This document shows, one piece after another, positions 8,109 through 16,973 of a stretch of DNA of 58,443 bases. Location: NCBI GenBank assembly GCA_030041455.1, contig JASHNV010000150.1, forward strand, positions 1 to 58,443, in the 5' to 3' direction. The notes under the pieces are model-generated. The model saw nothing but the letters and a program-made list of their open reading frames with translations. It made no database searches and was not told the DNA's origin. The DNA is from Spirochaetia bacterium (GTDB lineage: Bacteria > Spirochaetota > Spirochaetia > DAHUYW01). How positions within the stretch are numbered: position 1 is the stretch's first letter; each line of letters opens with the position of its first letter. Position numbers and translations under genes: made by a program.

Positions 8109-9773
8109 ATGGCCAAGGAAGAGAGCGGCAAGCCGCTCATCGTGCAGAGCGACAACACCCTGCTGCTCGACGTGCACGCCGAAGGCTTCGAAGAGGCGCG
8201 AGGCGCCATCTCGGCGTTCGCCGAGCTCGAGAAATCCCCCGAGCATATCCACACCTACCGCATGTCTCCCCTGAGCCTGTGGAACGCCGCCTCCGCCGGC
8301 CTGAGCGCGGAGGACGTCGCGACGCGGCTGCGGACATGGTCGCGTTTCGCGCTGCCTGAGAACATCCTCTTCTCGATCCGCGAGACGATCTCGAGATTCG
8401 GCAAGCTGAGGCTGCTCGGTACCGCCGAGAGCGATCGGCTGTTTCTCGAAGTCGGAGACGGCGCGATCCTCGCGGAGATCAAGGGCCTGAAGCGACTCGA
8501 GCGATACCTCGCGCCCGACGACGGCGGATTCTACCTCCGCCTCATCGATCGGGGAACCGTGAAGCAGGAGCTCACGAGAATCGGCTACCCGGTGAAGGAC
8601 GAGGCGCCGCTCGCCCGGGGCGAGCCGATCGAGATCGCCTTCCGCGATACCACGGCGAGCGGCTTCAAGTTCGCGGTGCGCGACTACCAGTCGGAGGCGG
8701 CTAGGGCGTTCAACGGCGACGGAGCGCCGGGAAGCGGCTTCGGCACGGTGGTGCTTCCCTGCGGGGCGGGCAAGACCGTGGTCGGGATGGCGATCATGGA
8801 GCTCTTGAAGACTAGCACGCTCATCCTCTCGACCAACGTCGCCGCGGTCCACCAGTGGATCGACGAGCTCGTCGACAAGACCTCGCTCGGCCCGGCGGAC
8901 ATCGGAGAGTACTCAGGCGACCGCAAGGAGATCAGGCCCGTCACGGTCTGCACCTACCAGGTCCTCACGTGGTCGCGGGAGAAGGACGGCGACTTCCCGC
9001 ACTTTAAGGTCTTCCGCGAGCGGAACTGGGGCCTCATCATCTACGACGAGGTCCACCTCCTGCCGGCGCCGGTCTTCCGGGTGACCGCCGAGCTTCAGGC
9101 GGTGAGGCGCGTAGGCCTGACCGCGACGCTCGTGCGCGAGGACGGAAGGGAAGACGACGTCTTCTCGCTCGTCGGACCGAAGCGCTACGACGTCCCCTGG
9201 AAGGAGCTTGAGGCGAAGGGATGGATCGCGGAGGCGAACTGCTACGAAGTCCGGGTCTCCTTGCCCGAGGAGCTTCGCATTCCGTACGCCGTCGCGGAGA
9301 AGCGCCAGAAGTTCCGCATCGCCGCCGAGAACCCGCTGAAGCTCGACATCGCGAGACAGTTGATCGAGAACCATCCCGAAGACGCGATCATGGTGATCGG
9401 GCAGTACCTCAACCAGCTCGGCGAGATCGCGCGGGCGATCCAGGCTCCCCTCATCACCGGCCAAACGTCGAACCCGGAGCGAGAGCGCATCTACGACGAT
9501 TTCCGGGCGGGGCGCGTGCGGGTGATCGTCGTTTCCAAGGTCGCCAATTTCGCGATCGACCTGCCCGACGCCTCCGTCGCGATCCAGGTCTCGGGAACCT
9601 TCGGCTCCCGCCAGGAGGAGGCGCAGCGCCTCGGGCGCATTTTGCGGCCGAAGGAGCGGAACTCCTATTTCTACTCGGTCGTCTCGCGCGCCACCGTCGA
9701 GGAGGAGTTCTCGGCGAACCGCCAGAAGTTCCTCACCGAACAGGGGTACAAGTACCACATCGAGGCCTGGTAG
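8109..9773 (+). CDS. XPB/Ssl2-family DNA helicase (superfamily 2)
   Basis: This 554-residue protein is a bacterial XPB/Rad25-like helicase, a 3'-5' SF2 translocase tied to DNA repair. The N-terminal 180 residues match the XPB damage-recognition-like region. The Walker A motif is PCGAGKT (about 216), the Walker B is YDEVHLL (about 313; XPB proteins use DEVH), motif III is GLTATLVRED, and motif VI is QRLGRILRPK (about 509). It starts at ATG 8109 just after its own promoter. The next gene encodes the helicase-associated partner that usually accompanies these enzymes. XPB is found in actinobacteria and in spirochaetes such as Treponema, and in few other bacteria. Confidence 0.93.
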   Translation: MAKEESGKPLIVQSDNTLLLDVHAEGFEEARGAISAFAELEKSPEHIHTYRMSPLSLWNAASAGLSAEDVATRLRTWSRFALPENILFSIRETISRFGKLRLLGTAESDRLFLEVGDGAILAEIKGLKRLERYLAPDDGGFYLRLIDRGTVKQELTRIGYPVKDEAPLARGEPIEIAFRDTTASGFKFAVRDYQSEAARAFNGDGAPGSGFGTVVLPCGAGKTVVGMAIMELLKTSTLILSTNVAAVHQWIDELVDKTSLGPADIGEYSGDRKEIRPVTVCTYQVLTWSREKDGDFPHFKVFRERNWGLIIYDEVHLLPAPVFRVTAELQAVRRVGLTATLVREDGREDDVFSLVGPKRYDVPWKELEAKGWIAEANCYEVRVSLPEELRIPYAVAEKRQKFRIAAENPLKLDIARQLIENHPEDAIMVIGQYLNQLGEIARAIQAPLITGQTSNPERERIYDDFRAGRVRVIVVSKVANFAIDLPDASVAIQVSGTFGSRQEEAQRLGRILRPKERNSYFYSVVSRATVEEEFSANRQKFLTEQGYKYHIEAW

Positions 9774-9911
9774 GCGTCTCGCGCCGGCTCCTCCGCACGC
9801 GCCCCAGGCCCGGCTTGAACGGCTCCCGCCTCCGACTTCGGGGCCGGCGCCGGGCTCCCGATCGACCGAAAGGGCCGGGCTTCGCCCGGCCGGGCGTCGC
9901 CCGCATCGCGC

Positions 9912-9940
9912 TTGAACCGGCCTCCCGTTGGCGGTATCCT
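9912..9940 (+). promoter_or_regulatory. Promoter of the helicase-associated gene
   Basis: TTGAAC (9912-9917), 17-nt spacer, TATCCT (9935-9940), 18 nt before the ATG at 9959. It gives the partner gene its own promoter in the 185-nt gap after the helicase. Confidence 0.5.
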
Positions 9941-9958
9941 GGTCGTCCGGCGCGATCA

Positions 9959-12037
9959 ATGAACGAAATCGAGCAATGGAAGAAAATAGTCCTGACGCTT
10001 CCTCAGGCGTCCTTCTTCGAGATTACGCGAAACTACCTCGGCGAGCTTCGCACGCCGTTCAACAAGCACAGCCTCATCAACGAGCTCGTCGCCTTCCTCA
10101 GGCGCCCTGAAACCCAGGAGCGCATCGTGCTCCAGATCGACGAGGACGACGCGAAGCTCCTCACCGCGCTCTTTCTCCTCGACGAGCCCGGAGGAGAGCG
10201 CCTTTTTTCCCTCTTCGCGGGAGAGCGGAGCTACCTCGAGTTCCACAACCATCTGCTCAACCTCGAGGACCGACTCCTCGTCTACCGCGAAGCGGACCCG
10301 GCCGGCTTTCGGGTCCGCGTGAACCCGATCCTCCGGAGCCGTCTCGCCGAGTCCGCGGTGCGCCCGGAGCTCCTCTTCCCGTCGAGTCCGGCGAAGGGGC
10401 CGGAGCCGCAGGCTCCCTGGCTGAGCGAGGCGCTCGTCCTCGGCTTCGTTTCCTACCTGTTCGAGCGGCCGGGCATGCTCAAGTCGGACGGACGGCCCAA
10501 GAAAAAGATCGAAGACGAGATGAAGGCGATCTTCCCGGGGCTGCTCGGCGCGACCGGTCACGGAAGCCGCCTCGAGCTGCTCGTGCGCTCCCTCGCGAAC
10601 CTCGGGTTCGCTCGCCTCTCGGGAGGCGAGCTCTTCGTCGAGCTCGAGCGGCTGAGGGGCGCGGGACGACTGGACCCGTCGAGCCTCGCGCTCCTTGTCT
10701 GGTCGGCCGCGATCGACGACGGCGAGGTCGCGGGGGATCCCGAGGCGTTCGAGGAGAGGCTCGCCGGCTTCGAGCGCCAGGCGCAGCTGATCGGCGACCT
10801 CCTCGCAAGCCTCGACCCCGGCCGCCTCTACCCGCTCGCGACCCTGAGGCGCGTCGCGCTCGCGCTCGCGCCCGAGCGGCGCGGGGCCGAAGGCGACGGC
10901 CCCGCGCTTCCGGTCGGCTTCGACCGCCTCGTTGGCGGGCTCGCCGACCTCTCCGTGATCGTCCCTTCGGGCAAGGCCGGCTTCCGCCGGACTCCGTCCT
11001 GGCCGCTCGAGGCCCCTGCGGCGGAGCCGGGCGGGCTCGTCGTCCAGCCGAGCTTCTCCCTCGCGTGCAGGCCGTCCCTTCCCTTCGAGGCGGGGCTTCT
11101 CGTCGCGTCCATCGCCGAGGTACGCCGCCTCGACGTCTATCCCCTCTACGAGATTACGAAACGCTCCTTTGCCCGAGCGCTGAGCCGCGGCCTCGAGTCG
11201 GGCGCGATCTGCGAGGCGCTCGAGCGCTCAAGCGGCTCCCCCCTCCCGCAGAACGTCCGCTTCTCGCTCGAGAGCTGGCAGAAGGAGCAGTCGGGGATCG
11301 GTCTCTACGCGGGCGTCGTGCTCGCCGCCGACGAGGAGCGGCGCATTCTCGTGGAGCATTCCAAGGCGATGAAGCCGTGGATCCGCCGCGTGCTCGCTCC
11401 GGGGGTGTTCCTGCTCGATCCCCGCGAGCGGCCGGAGTGGGAAAAGGCGCTCGCGCGGTCCGGCCTCGGCCCGATGCCGGAGGTCAAGCAGGCCGGAAGG
11501 CCCGAGATCATGCGCGGAACCGGAAGGGGCCTCAAGACGGTCGCAAAGGGGAAGCGAATCTCCCTCGCCCCCGGCGGAGAAGCGGCGCCGAGGGCTCCGG
11601 GCAGCCCCGCGCAGGTCGGTCGCCGGCGCGACGCGCTGCTCCGCGAGCTCTCCTCGACGCTCGAAAGCCTGAAGCTTCCGCGCGAGCTCACCGGAGAGCT
11701 CGCCGCGCGCATCCGGAAGAAGCTCATCCTCTTTCCCGATCAGATCCGCAACGCCACCGCGCGGCAGGACCGCGTGGAGGCGAAGGGGCTCGATTACGTG
11801 GGCAAGGTGCGCCTCATCGAGCAGGCGCTCGCCTCGGGAACCGACCTTCTCGAGATCCTCGAGCGCTCCGAGCGCGGGACGACCCGCAAGCTCCTCGTGA
11901 GGCCGGAGAAGGTCGCCAAGGCCGGAAGCGACCTCCTCCTCCACGGCCGCTCGCTCCCCGAGGAGACGGCCGTGCAGATCAAGGTGCGGAAGATCGTGCT
12001 CCTGCGAAAGCTGAGAAGCTCGCTCTTCGCGCCCTGA
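9959..12037 (+). CDS. Helicase-associated protein (XPB partner, Helicase_C_3-like)
   Basis: The 692-residue product begins at ATG 9959 (MNEIEQWKKIVLTL); the longer open frame upstream runs through the helicase gene in another frame and is a shadow. The middle, around 370-520, has the Helicase_C_3-type layout: LVVQPSFSLACRPSLPFEAG, then SLESWQKEQSGIGLYAGVVL and a conserved ILVEHSKAMKPWIRRVLAPG. The C-terminal 140 residues hold KGLDYVGKVRLIEQAL and a basic tail, possibly nucleic-acid binding. Such proteins are usually encoded next to bacterial XPB and probably act with it on damaged DNA. The mechanism is not established from sequence. Confidence 0.75.
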   Translation: MNEIEQWKKIVLTLPQASFFEITRNYLGELRTPFNKHSLINELVAFLRRPETQERIVLQIDEDDAKLLTALFLLDEPGGERLFSLFAGERSYLEFHNHLLNLEDRLLVYREADPAGFRVRVNPILRSRLAESAVRPELLFPSSPAKGPEPQAPWLSEALVLGFVSYLFERPGMLKSDGRPKKKIEDEMKAIFPGLLGATGHGSRLELLVRSLANLGFARLSGGELFVELERLRGAGRLDPSSLALLVWSAAIDDGEVAGDPEAFEERLAGFERQAQLIGDLLASLDPGRLYPLATLRRVALALAPERRGAEGDGPALPVGFDRLVGGLADLSVIVPSGKAGFRRTPSWPLEAPAAEPGGLVVQPSFSLACRPSLPFEAGLLVASIAEVRRLDVYPLYEITKRSFARALSRGLESGAICEALERSSGSPLPQNVRFSLESWQKEQSGIGLYAGVVLAADEERRILVEHSKAMKPWIRRVLAPGVFLLDPRERPEWEKALARSGLGPMPEVKQAGRPEIMRGTGRGLKTVAKGKRISLAPGGEAAPRAPGSPAQVGRRRDALLRELSSTLESLKLPRELTGELAARIRKKLILFPDQIRNATARQDRVEAKGLDYVGKVRLIEQALASGTDLLEILERSERGTTRKLLVRPEKVAKAGSDLLLHGRSLPEETAVQIKVRKIVLLRKLRSSLFAP

Positions 12038-12061
12038 CTCACTCGGGCGGCTCGCGCCTGC

Positions 12062-13555
12062 CTACGTCTCCGCCGCGCCCCGCGGGTAATCGCGGCCGGT
12101 GAACAGCGCGAACTGGGCGTAGGCCTGCTCGAGCAGCATCTCCATGCCGGGGACGACCCGGCACCCGGCGGCTTGCGCGCGGCGGAGGAGCTTGGTCTCC
12201 CTCGGCGAGTAGACGAGATCGTAGACGATCTCGCGGCCCGACAGATCGTAGAAAGCGAGGGGGTCGTTCCCCGCGCCGCCGGCATCGACGCCGCCGCCTT
12301 CCATTCCGACGCTCGTCGTCTGGACGATGAGGTCGAAGCCGCGCCCGACGAGCCCGGAGGAGAGCTCCGCCCAATCGCAGCCGAACTCCTCCGCGAGCGA
12401 TCGGGCGCGCTCGACGGTGCGGTTCGCGACCGTGACCCTCGCGCCCTCGTCGGTGAGCGCGAAGACCACGGCCCTCGCCGAGCCTCCGGCGCCCGCGACG
12501 AGCGCCGTCATGGCCGGAAGCCGGCGGGGCGGCCGAGTCCCCTCGACGGCGCGTCTCAAGGGCGCGAGGAAGCCCGACGCGTCGGTGTTGGCGCCGCGCC
12601 ACCCGCTCGGGGTCCGCACGAGGGTGTTGCACGAGCCGATGCGCGCGACCTCAGGCGAGCGCTCGGCGAGGTAGGGCAGCACCGCCCGCTTATGGGGAAT
12701 GGTCACCGAGCTCCCGCGGATCCGCAGGCGCTCGGCGATGGCGAAGAAGAGCGCGATGTCGTCGATCGGAAGGGGCAGGTAGACCGCGTCGATACCGAGC
12801 GCGCGAAAGCCGGGATTGTGAATCCACGGCGAGCGGCTGTGCATGACGGGGTTCCCGATGACCGCGTAGAGCTCCGTGCGCTCTCCGATCGATCGCGCCC
12901 GGTAGATCGCGCTCAGGGTCACCGGGTCGACGTGGCCGGGCGCGGCGCTTCGCTCGCCCGCCGTGCAGTAGCTGAGCGCGGAGCCGAGCCGGGATGCGAG
13001 CACGCGGGTCGGAAATCCGTAGGGGCCCATCCCGAGGAGCACCTTCTCGACGCCGGAAAGCTCGTCGTAGGCGTCGAGGAGCGACAGGAGGTCGCGCGAA
13101 GAGCCGAGGAGGACCGCGGCCTTCGGGAGCTCGTCCGCCGACCGCGCAAGGCGGCGCAGCCTGCCCGCGAGGTCGGGGGGTAGGCCGGCGGTGAGGTGGA
13201 GCGATCGGATGATCCGGACGGAGCGCGCTCGCGCGCGGGCTTCGACCTCCGAAGCGGCGAGATCCTCCTCAAGATCGACGAAGGCCCACGGCGCCTCGAT
13301 CGCGGAGCGAAGGAGCGACACCCGCTCCTCCTCGCTTCCGCGGAAGCGGCCTCCGTCGCTCTCGCGGCGAACCGTGAGGATCGCGGGCAGCCGAGCGCGC
13401 TCGGGGAACGAGCGGAGCGCCGAGCGCTCGCCCGAGTCGAGAAAGTCGGCCCTGAGCTCCACCGCGTCGATCGAGTCCCGGTTCCGCTCGACGAGCGCGA
13501 GATCGGCCGCCAGGGTCGGCTCCGTGAGCGAGAGGCAGATCTTCGTGGGCGTCAT
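12062..13555 (-). CDS. aroDE: Bifunctional 3-dehydroquinate dehydratase (type I) / shikimate dehydrogenase
   Basis: The 497-residue protein fuses two consecutive shikimate-pathway steps. Residues 1-225 are a type I dehydroquinase: ELRADFLD near residue 30, FVDLEEDL, and a C-terminal barrel strand ending LGMGPYGFPTRVLA; the Schiff-base Lys is expected in the EKVLLGMG region. Residues 240-497 are AroE-like: YAVIGNPVMHSRSPWIHN binds shikimate, SVTIPHK carries the catalytic Lys, GSCNTLVR and NTDASGF follow, and GAGGSARAVVFAL binds NADP. The ATG at 13555 overlaps the nagA-like stop by 4 nt. AroDE fusions are known in some bacteria. The window also holds two type II enzymes (28-29 kb), which look catabolic rather than biosynthetic. 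Confidence 0.9.
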   Translation of the reverse strand: MTPTKICLSLTEPTLAADLALVERNRDSIDAVELRADFLDSGERSALRSFPERARLPAILTVRRESDGGRFRGSEEERVSLLRSAIEAPWAFVDLEEDLAASEVEARARARSVRIIRSLHLTAGLPPDLAGRLRRLARSADELPKAAVLLGSSRDLLSLLDAYDELSGVEKVLLGMGPYGFPTRVLASRLGSALSYCTAGERSAAPGHVDPVTLSAIYRARSIGERTELYAVIGNPVMHSRSPWIHNPGFRALGIDAVYLPLPIDDIALFFAIAERLRIRGSSVTIPHKRAVLPYLAERSPEVARIGSCNTLVRTPSGWRGANTDASGFLAPLRRAVEGTRPPRRLPAMTALVAGAGGSARAVVFALTDEGARVTVANRTVERARSLAEEFGCDWAELSSGLVGRGFDLIVQTTSVGMEGGGVDAGGAGNDPLAFYDLSGREIVYDLVYSPRETKLLRRAQAAGCRVVPGMEMLLEQAYAQFALFTGRDYPRGAAET

Positions 13556-14703
13556 GCGGCGTAGACCTCCTCCCCCGCGATGATACACGCTTTGACCGTA
13601 AGCTTCGATTCCCCCGGACGCCAGGCGAACAGGACCAGGTTGGCCTCGGCGCCCGCTTCGATCCGCGCTCGCCGCCCGAGGAGGCCCGCGGGCACCTCCG
13701 TCGCGAGGAGAACGCCTTCGCGGAGGCCGAGGCCGCTCATGGCGACGAACTGCGCGACGCCGCGGTCGAGGAGGTGGCCCGCCCCGGCGAGGGAGGCGCC
13801 GCTCTCGGCGGGCGCGCCGATGTGGCCGTCGGAGTAGACCTCCACCTCGCTATCGAGCCACGCGTAGCGGCCCGGCGGTCGGCCGGCATGGACGGCGACG
13901 TCGCTCACGAGAAAGAGCTTCCCGGCGGGTTTCACCCGGCTCATCGCCTTGACGACGGATCCGGGAAGATGGAAGCCGTCGCAGATGATGCCCGCGGCGA
14001 GCTCGTCGGCGGCGAGCTGCTCCCAGAGGTAGTTCGGGTGGCGGGGCAGGAGGCGGTGGCTTCCGTTTCCGAGATGGGTCGAGAGGGTCGCGCCGGCGGA
14101 TATCGCCTCGCGGATCTCCTCGGGACGAGCCGCGGTGTGACCGATCGCCACGCGAACGCCCGTCGCGACGACCCTCTCGATGAAGGGGAGCGCGCCTGGG
14201 CGCTCGGGGGCGAGCGTGACGTACCGAATGGCGCCCTCGGCCGCCTCCTGCCACTCCGCGAACTCCTCGAAGTCCGGATCCCGCACGAAGGAGCGCGGAT
14301 GCACGCCCCTCGGCCCGTCCTCGGCGGAGATGAAGGGCCCCTCGACGTGCATGCCCGCCACCGCCCTTCCGACGAGCGGAATCCCGGCGCAGGCGCGCGC
14401 GATGACCTTCAGATTGCGCGAGATTCGTTCCCTCGGTCCGGTGACGATCGTCGGCACGTGCTGGGTGGTCCCCGACGCGGCGAGAGCGCGCACCACGGAG
14501 AGGACATCCTCGGCCTCGAGGCGCTCCGAGCTGTAGTCGACGCCCCGAAGCCCGTTTACCTGGAGATCGGTGAAGCCGGAGGCGATCCAGGGAAGGTCGT
14601 CCGACGCGCCGCTCCCTCGAGCCGAGACGCTCCGGATCGTCTCGCCTGAGATCTCGACGTCGAGGATCTCGCCGCCGAGCGCGGACCTTCCCCTCACGAT
14701 CAT
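13552..14703 (-). CDS. nagA: N-acetylglucosamine-6-phosphate deacetylase-like amidohydrolase
   Basis: The 383-residue product from ATG 14703 has the NagA architecture. SGFTDLQVNG (42-51) replaces the usual amidohydrolase HxH strand, as in NagA. MHVEGPF (Glu121) is the metal-binding segment, AIGHT supplies a His, THLGNGSH corresponds to HLFNAM, IICDGFHL follows, and LVSDV carries the catalytic Asp. It would deacetylate GlcNAc-6-phosphate in amino-sugar use or cell-wall recycling. HLGNGSH is unusual for NagA, so a related N-acyl sugar is possible. A longer frame to 14844 lacks family similarity. The stop overlaps the aroDE start, so the two are translationally coupled. Confidence 0.83.
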   Translation of the reverse strand: MIVRGRSALGGEILDVEISGETIRSVSARGSGASDDLPWIASGFTDLQVNGLRGVDYSSERLEAEDVLSVVRALAASGTTQHVPTIVTGPRERISRNLKVIARACAGIPLVGRAVAGMHVEGPFISAEDGPRGVHPRSFVRDPDFEEFAEWQEAAEGAIRYVTLAPERPGALPFIERVVATGVRVAIGHTAARPEEIREAISAGATLSTHLGNGSHRLLPRHPNYLWEQLAADELAAGIICDGFHLPGSVVKAMSRVKPAGKLFLVSDVAVHAGRPPGRYAWLDSEVEVYSDGHIGAPAESGASLAGAGHLLDRGVAQFVAMSGLGLREGVLLATEVPAGLLGRRARIEAGAEANLVLFAWRPGESKLTVKACIIAGEEVYAA

Positions 14704-14725
14704 GGCGCTCCCCCGCCCGCCCGCC

Positions 14726-15265
14726 TCAGAAGTCTCCGCGGTAGACGTAGACGTCGGTGAGCCGGTCGGACTCGAAGAACAGCCGCGCGCGCACCGGATA
14801 GCCGCGGTCGGGAAGGAGAAAGATGAGCGACGCACCGTCGGCATGAAAGGGGCTCCCGAGGACCTGCTCGACCTCCTCCATCGATTCCCCGATCGTGACG
14901 CCGAGCACGGGGTCGCCGAAGCGCTCGTCCACTCGGACCTGCCAGACGCGGTCGCGGAACCAGAAGAGGTAGGAATGGTCCGGGTAGTAGAAGACGACGT
15001 CGTCTTGCCATGCGGAGTCCCCTCGCAGCGGGAAGACCTCCTCGGGCGGGCCGTAGGTGGAAAACACCTCGGCGAGGGTGAGCCCGAGGAGGTCGGGCAG
15101 GCTCGTATGCCCGGGAAAGGGCTTCGCCGCAGGGGCGGGAGCGGCGTCCGGCCCGGGCGAGGGATCCCGGGACGTGCCGGTCCGTCCGTCCGCCGGAGCG
15201 AGCTGCTGCGCGAAGAGCGCCTGAGCGCAGAGCGCGACGAAAAGCGCGAGGGGAGCGATCTTCAT
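14726..15265 (-). CDS. Secreted protein of unknown function with repeated SmpA/BamE-like helix-turn units
   Basis: The 179-residue product has a clear signal peptide (MKIAPLALFVALCAQALFAQ, cut after LFA or FAQ), then a Pro/Ala-rich linker to about residue 52. The mature part holds two similar units, LLGLTLAEVFSTYGPPEEV and LGVTIGESMEEVEQVLGSP, resembling the fold repeated in SmpA/BamE-like proteins, with aromatic strands between. It is probably periplasmic. It lies 12 nt after the TPR lipoprotein gene and 22 nt before nagA, so it sits in the middle of a minus-strand operon. The function is not recognised. Confidence 0.65.
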   Translation of the reverse strand: MKIAPLALFVALCAQALFAQQLAPADGRTGTSRDPSPGPDAAPAPAAKPFPGHTSLPDLLGLTLAEVFSTYGPPEEVFPLRGDSAWQDDVVFYYPDHSYLFWFRDRVWQVRVDERFGDPVLGVTIGESMEEVEQVLGSPFHADGASLIFLLPDRGYPVRARLFFESDRLTDVYVYRGDF

Positions 15266-15277
15266 GTGTCCGGGATT

Positions 15278-16915
15278 CTATCGAGCGGTCTCGAGGGTTT
15301 CAAGCTCGGCGGCGAGCGCGCGGTCGCCCGGGTCGACCGCGGAGGCCTCGCGCAGGTACCAGATCGCCGTCGCGCGCTCGCCGGAGGCGCGGTAGAGCTC
15401 GGCAAGCGAGCGGAGCGCCTCCACGTCGGCGAGATTCTCAAGGAGCGCGGCCTTGAGATCCGCGAGGCGGGCGGTCCGGCCGGGCTCGAGCGTGCTCTTG
15501 AGATAGTAGAGCGTGCTCCGGGCGGACGGCAACGTGAGCGCCGAGAGGCCGTCCCCGATGGCGCGCGCGGCCTCCTCCCGCTCGCCCGCCGCGAGGAGCG
15601 CCTCGACGTAGGGGATGACGTAGCCGGGATCGTCGGGATGGCGCGCCTCGAGCCTCCGCGCGTAGAGCGCGGCGGTCTTCGGATCGCCGAGCCGCGCATA
15701 GATGAGCGAGGCCTGCGCGAGGGACCTGTCCGAATCGTCGACCGCCACGAGGCTCGCCACGTAGCGAGCCGCCCGCTTCCAGTTCGATCCGCTCACCGCC
15801 GAGTCGACGAGCAGCCTGAGGCTCGATGCGCTCTCGGGATCGCCTCTCAGGCTCGCGGCGAGGAGAGAGCTTCCCTCGGCGGTCCGTCCGACTTCGAGGA
15901 GCGCCTTGGTGTACTCCTTCGCAATCTCAGGATCGCTCGGGAACCGCTTGACCGCGCGTGCCAGGGCGCCGAGCGCCTTCAGCGGGTCGCTCATCTCGTC
16001 GAAGAGCCGCGCTTCGAGGAGAAAGAGCTCCGGGCTCTCCAAGCCGAGCGCCTCCGCCGCCGAGATCTGCGCCACCCCCTCCGAGACCTTCCCCTCGCGC
16101 TCGTAGATCTCCGCCGCGAGGAGCCGCGCCTCGGCGTCGCGGGGCGCATCCCGCACCGACGCGGCGATGGCCCGGTCGGCGGCCTGGAGGCTCCCGAGCT
16201 CGAAGAGACTCTCGGCGTCGAGCCGCTCGATCTCGGCGTCCGGAGGAAGCGCGCCTGAAAGCGCGTCGAGGAGCGCGCGGGCGTCCTCGTCTCGACCCTC
16301 GGCGAGGAAGATCCGCGCCTCCCCCACCTCGGCCGGATAGCAGGACGGTCCGACGGAGAGCGCTCGGCGGTAGTCGTCGAGGGCCGTCTCCCGCTCGCCG
16401 CGCCGCTCGGCGATGACTCCCTTGAGGTACGGAGGAAGCGCGGACTCAGGATTGAGCCGCTCGGCGTCGTCGAGCGATTCCTCCGCGAGGTCCTCCACGC
16501 TCCGGTCGGTCGTCCTGAGCGCGGCGACCGGCGGGAGAATGAGGGTAAGGAACGAGACGTCGCGCTGTCCGATGCGCGGAAACTTTCCCCGCTCGATGTC
16601 GTTGAAGATCGCCGGGTAGATGCTGTTGGATGTCGGGTCGATCGCGTATTCGGGCCTGAGGTAGAGCGGATAGATGAGCTCGATCATCTTATAGGCGACG
16701 TAGCTGAGCTCGAGACCCCGCTCGGAGTATCCGGCGGTCGACTGCTCGAGCGCGCTTTCCGCCTTCGCGAGCGACTCAGGCGACGCGACTCCGATGTTCT
16801 TGAGGCTCTCCTCGAGCACCCGGGGCGTCTCGGGGGGCGACGCGCTCCTGTCCTCCCGCTCGGTCGCGCAGGCGCCGAGCAGCGCGCACAGAAGCAGGAT
16901 CCACAGCGGTTTCAT
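15278..16915 (-). CDS. TPR-repeat lipoprotein
   Basis: The 545-residue product starts MKPLWILLLCALLGAC: a lipoprotein signal peptide with lipobox LGAC and Cys16. The rest is almost entirely helical with degenerate tetratricopeptide repeats, seen as recurrent A/L-rich pairs such as PYLKGVIAERRGERETALDDYRRAL and SLAQASLIYARLGDPKTAALYARRL-like segments. It would sit in the periplasm anchored to a membrane and act as a scaffold. It starts 58 nt after the icd stop, beyond a strong hairpin, and is followed closely by the secreted-protein gene. I cannot name a partner. Confidence 0.75.
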   Translation of the reverse strand: MKPLWILLLCALLGACATEREDRSASPPETPRVLEESLKNIGVASPESLAKAESALEQSTAGYSERGLELSYVAYKMIELIYPLYLRPEYAIDPTSNSIYPAIFNDIERGKFPRIGQRDVSFLTLILPPVAALRTTDRSVEDLAEESLDDAERLNPESALPPYLKGVIAERRGERETALDDYRRALSVGPSCYPAEVGEARIFLAEGRDEDARALLDALSGALPPDAEIERLDAESLFELGSLQAADRAIAASVRDAPRDAEARLLAAEIYEREGKVSEGVAQISAAEALGLESPELFLLEARLFDEMSDPLKALGALARAVKRFPSDPEIAKEYTKALLEVGRTAEGSSLLAASLRGDPESASSLRLLVDSAVSGSNWKRAARYVASLVAVDDSDRSLAQASLIYARLGDPKTAALYARRLEARHPDDPGYVIPYVEALLAAGEREEAARAIGDGLSALTLPSARSTLYYLKSTLEPGRTARLADLKAALLENLADVEALRSLAELYRASGERATAIWYLREASAVDPGDRALAAELETLETAR

Positions 16916-16932
16916 GCTCCGTCGAGTCGAGC

Positions 16933-16965
16933 GGGCCGGGCGGCCCCGCGGGAGCCGCCCGGCCC
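16933..16965. terminator. Perfect 12-bp GC stem after isocitrate dehydrogenase
   Basis: GGGCCGGGCGGC (16933-16944) pairs perfectly with 16954-16965 around a 9-nt loop. It lies 8 nt past the icd stop on the minus strand. No U-tract follows, so it may be a 3' stabiliser or weak terminator rather than a classic intrinsic terminator. Confidence 0.5.
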
Positions 16966-16973
16966 GGTCCGGC

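Noticed and set aside
12062-13555. Frameshift between separate aroD and aroE genes
   Set aside because: The frame is continuous across the junction with no stop or restart, and AroD-AroE fusions are a known arrangement.
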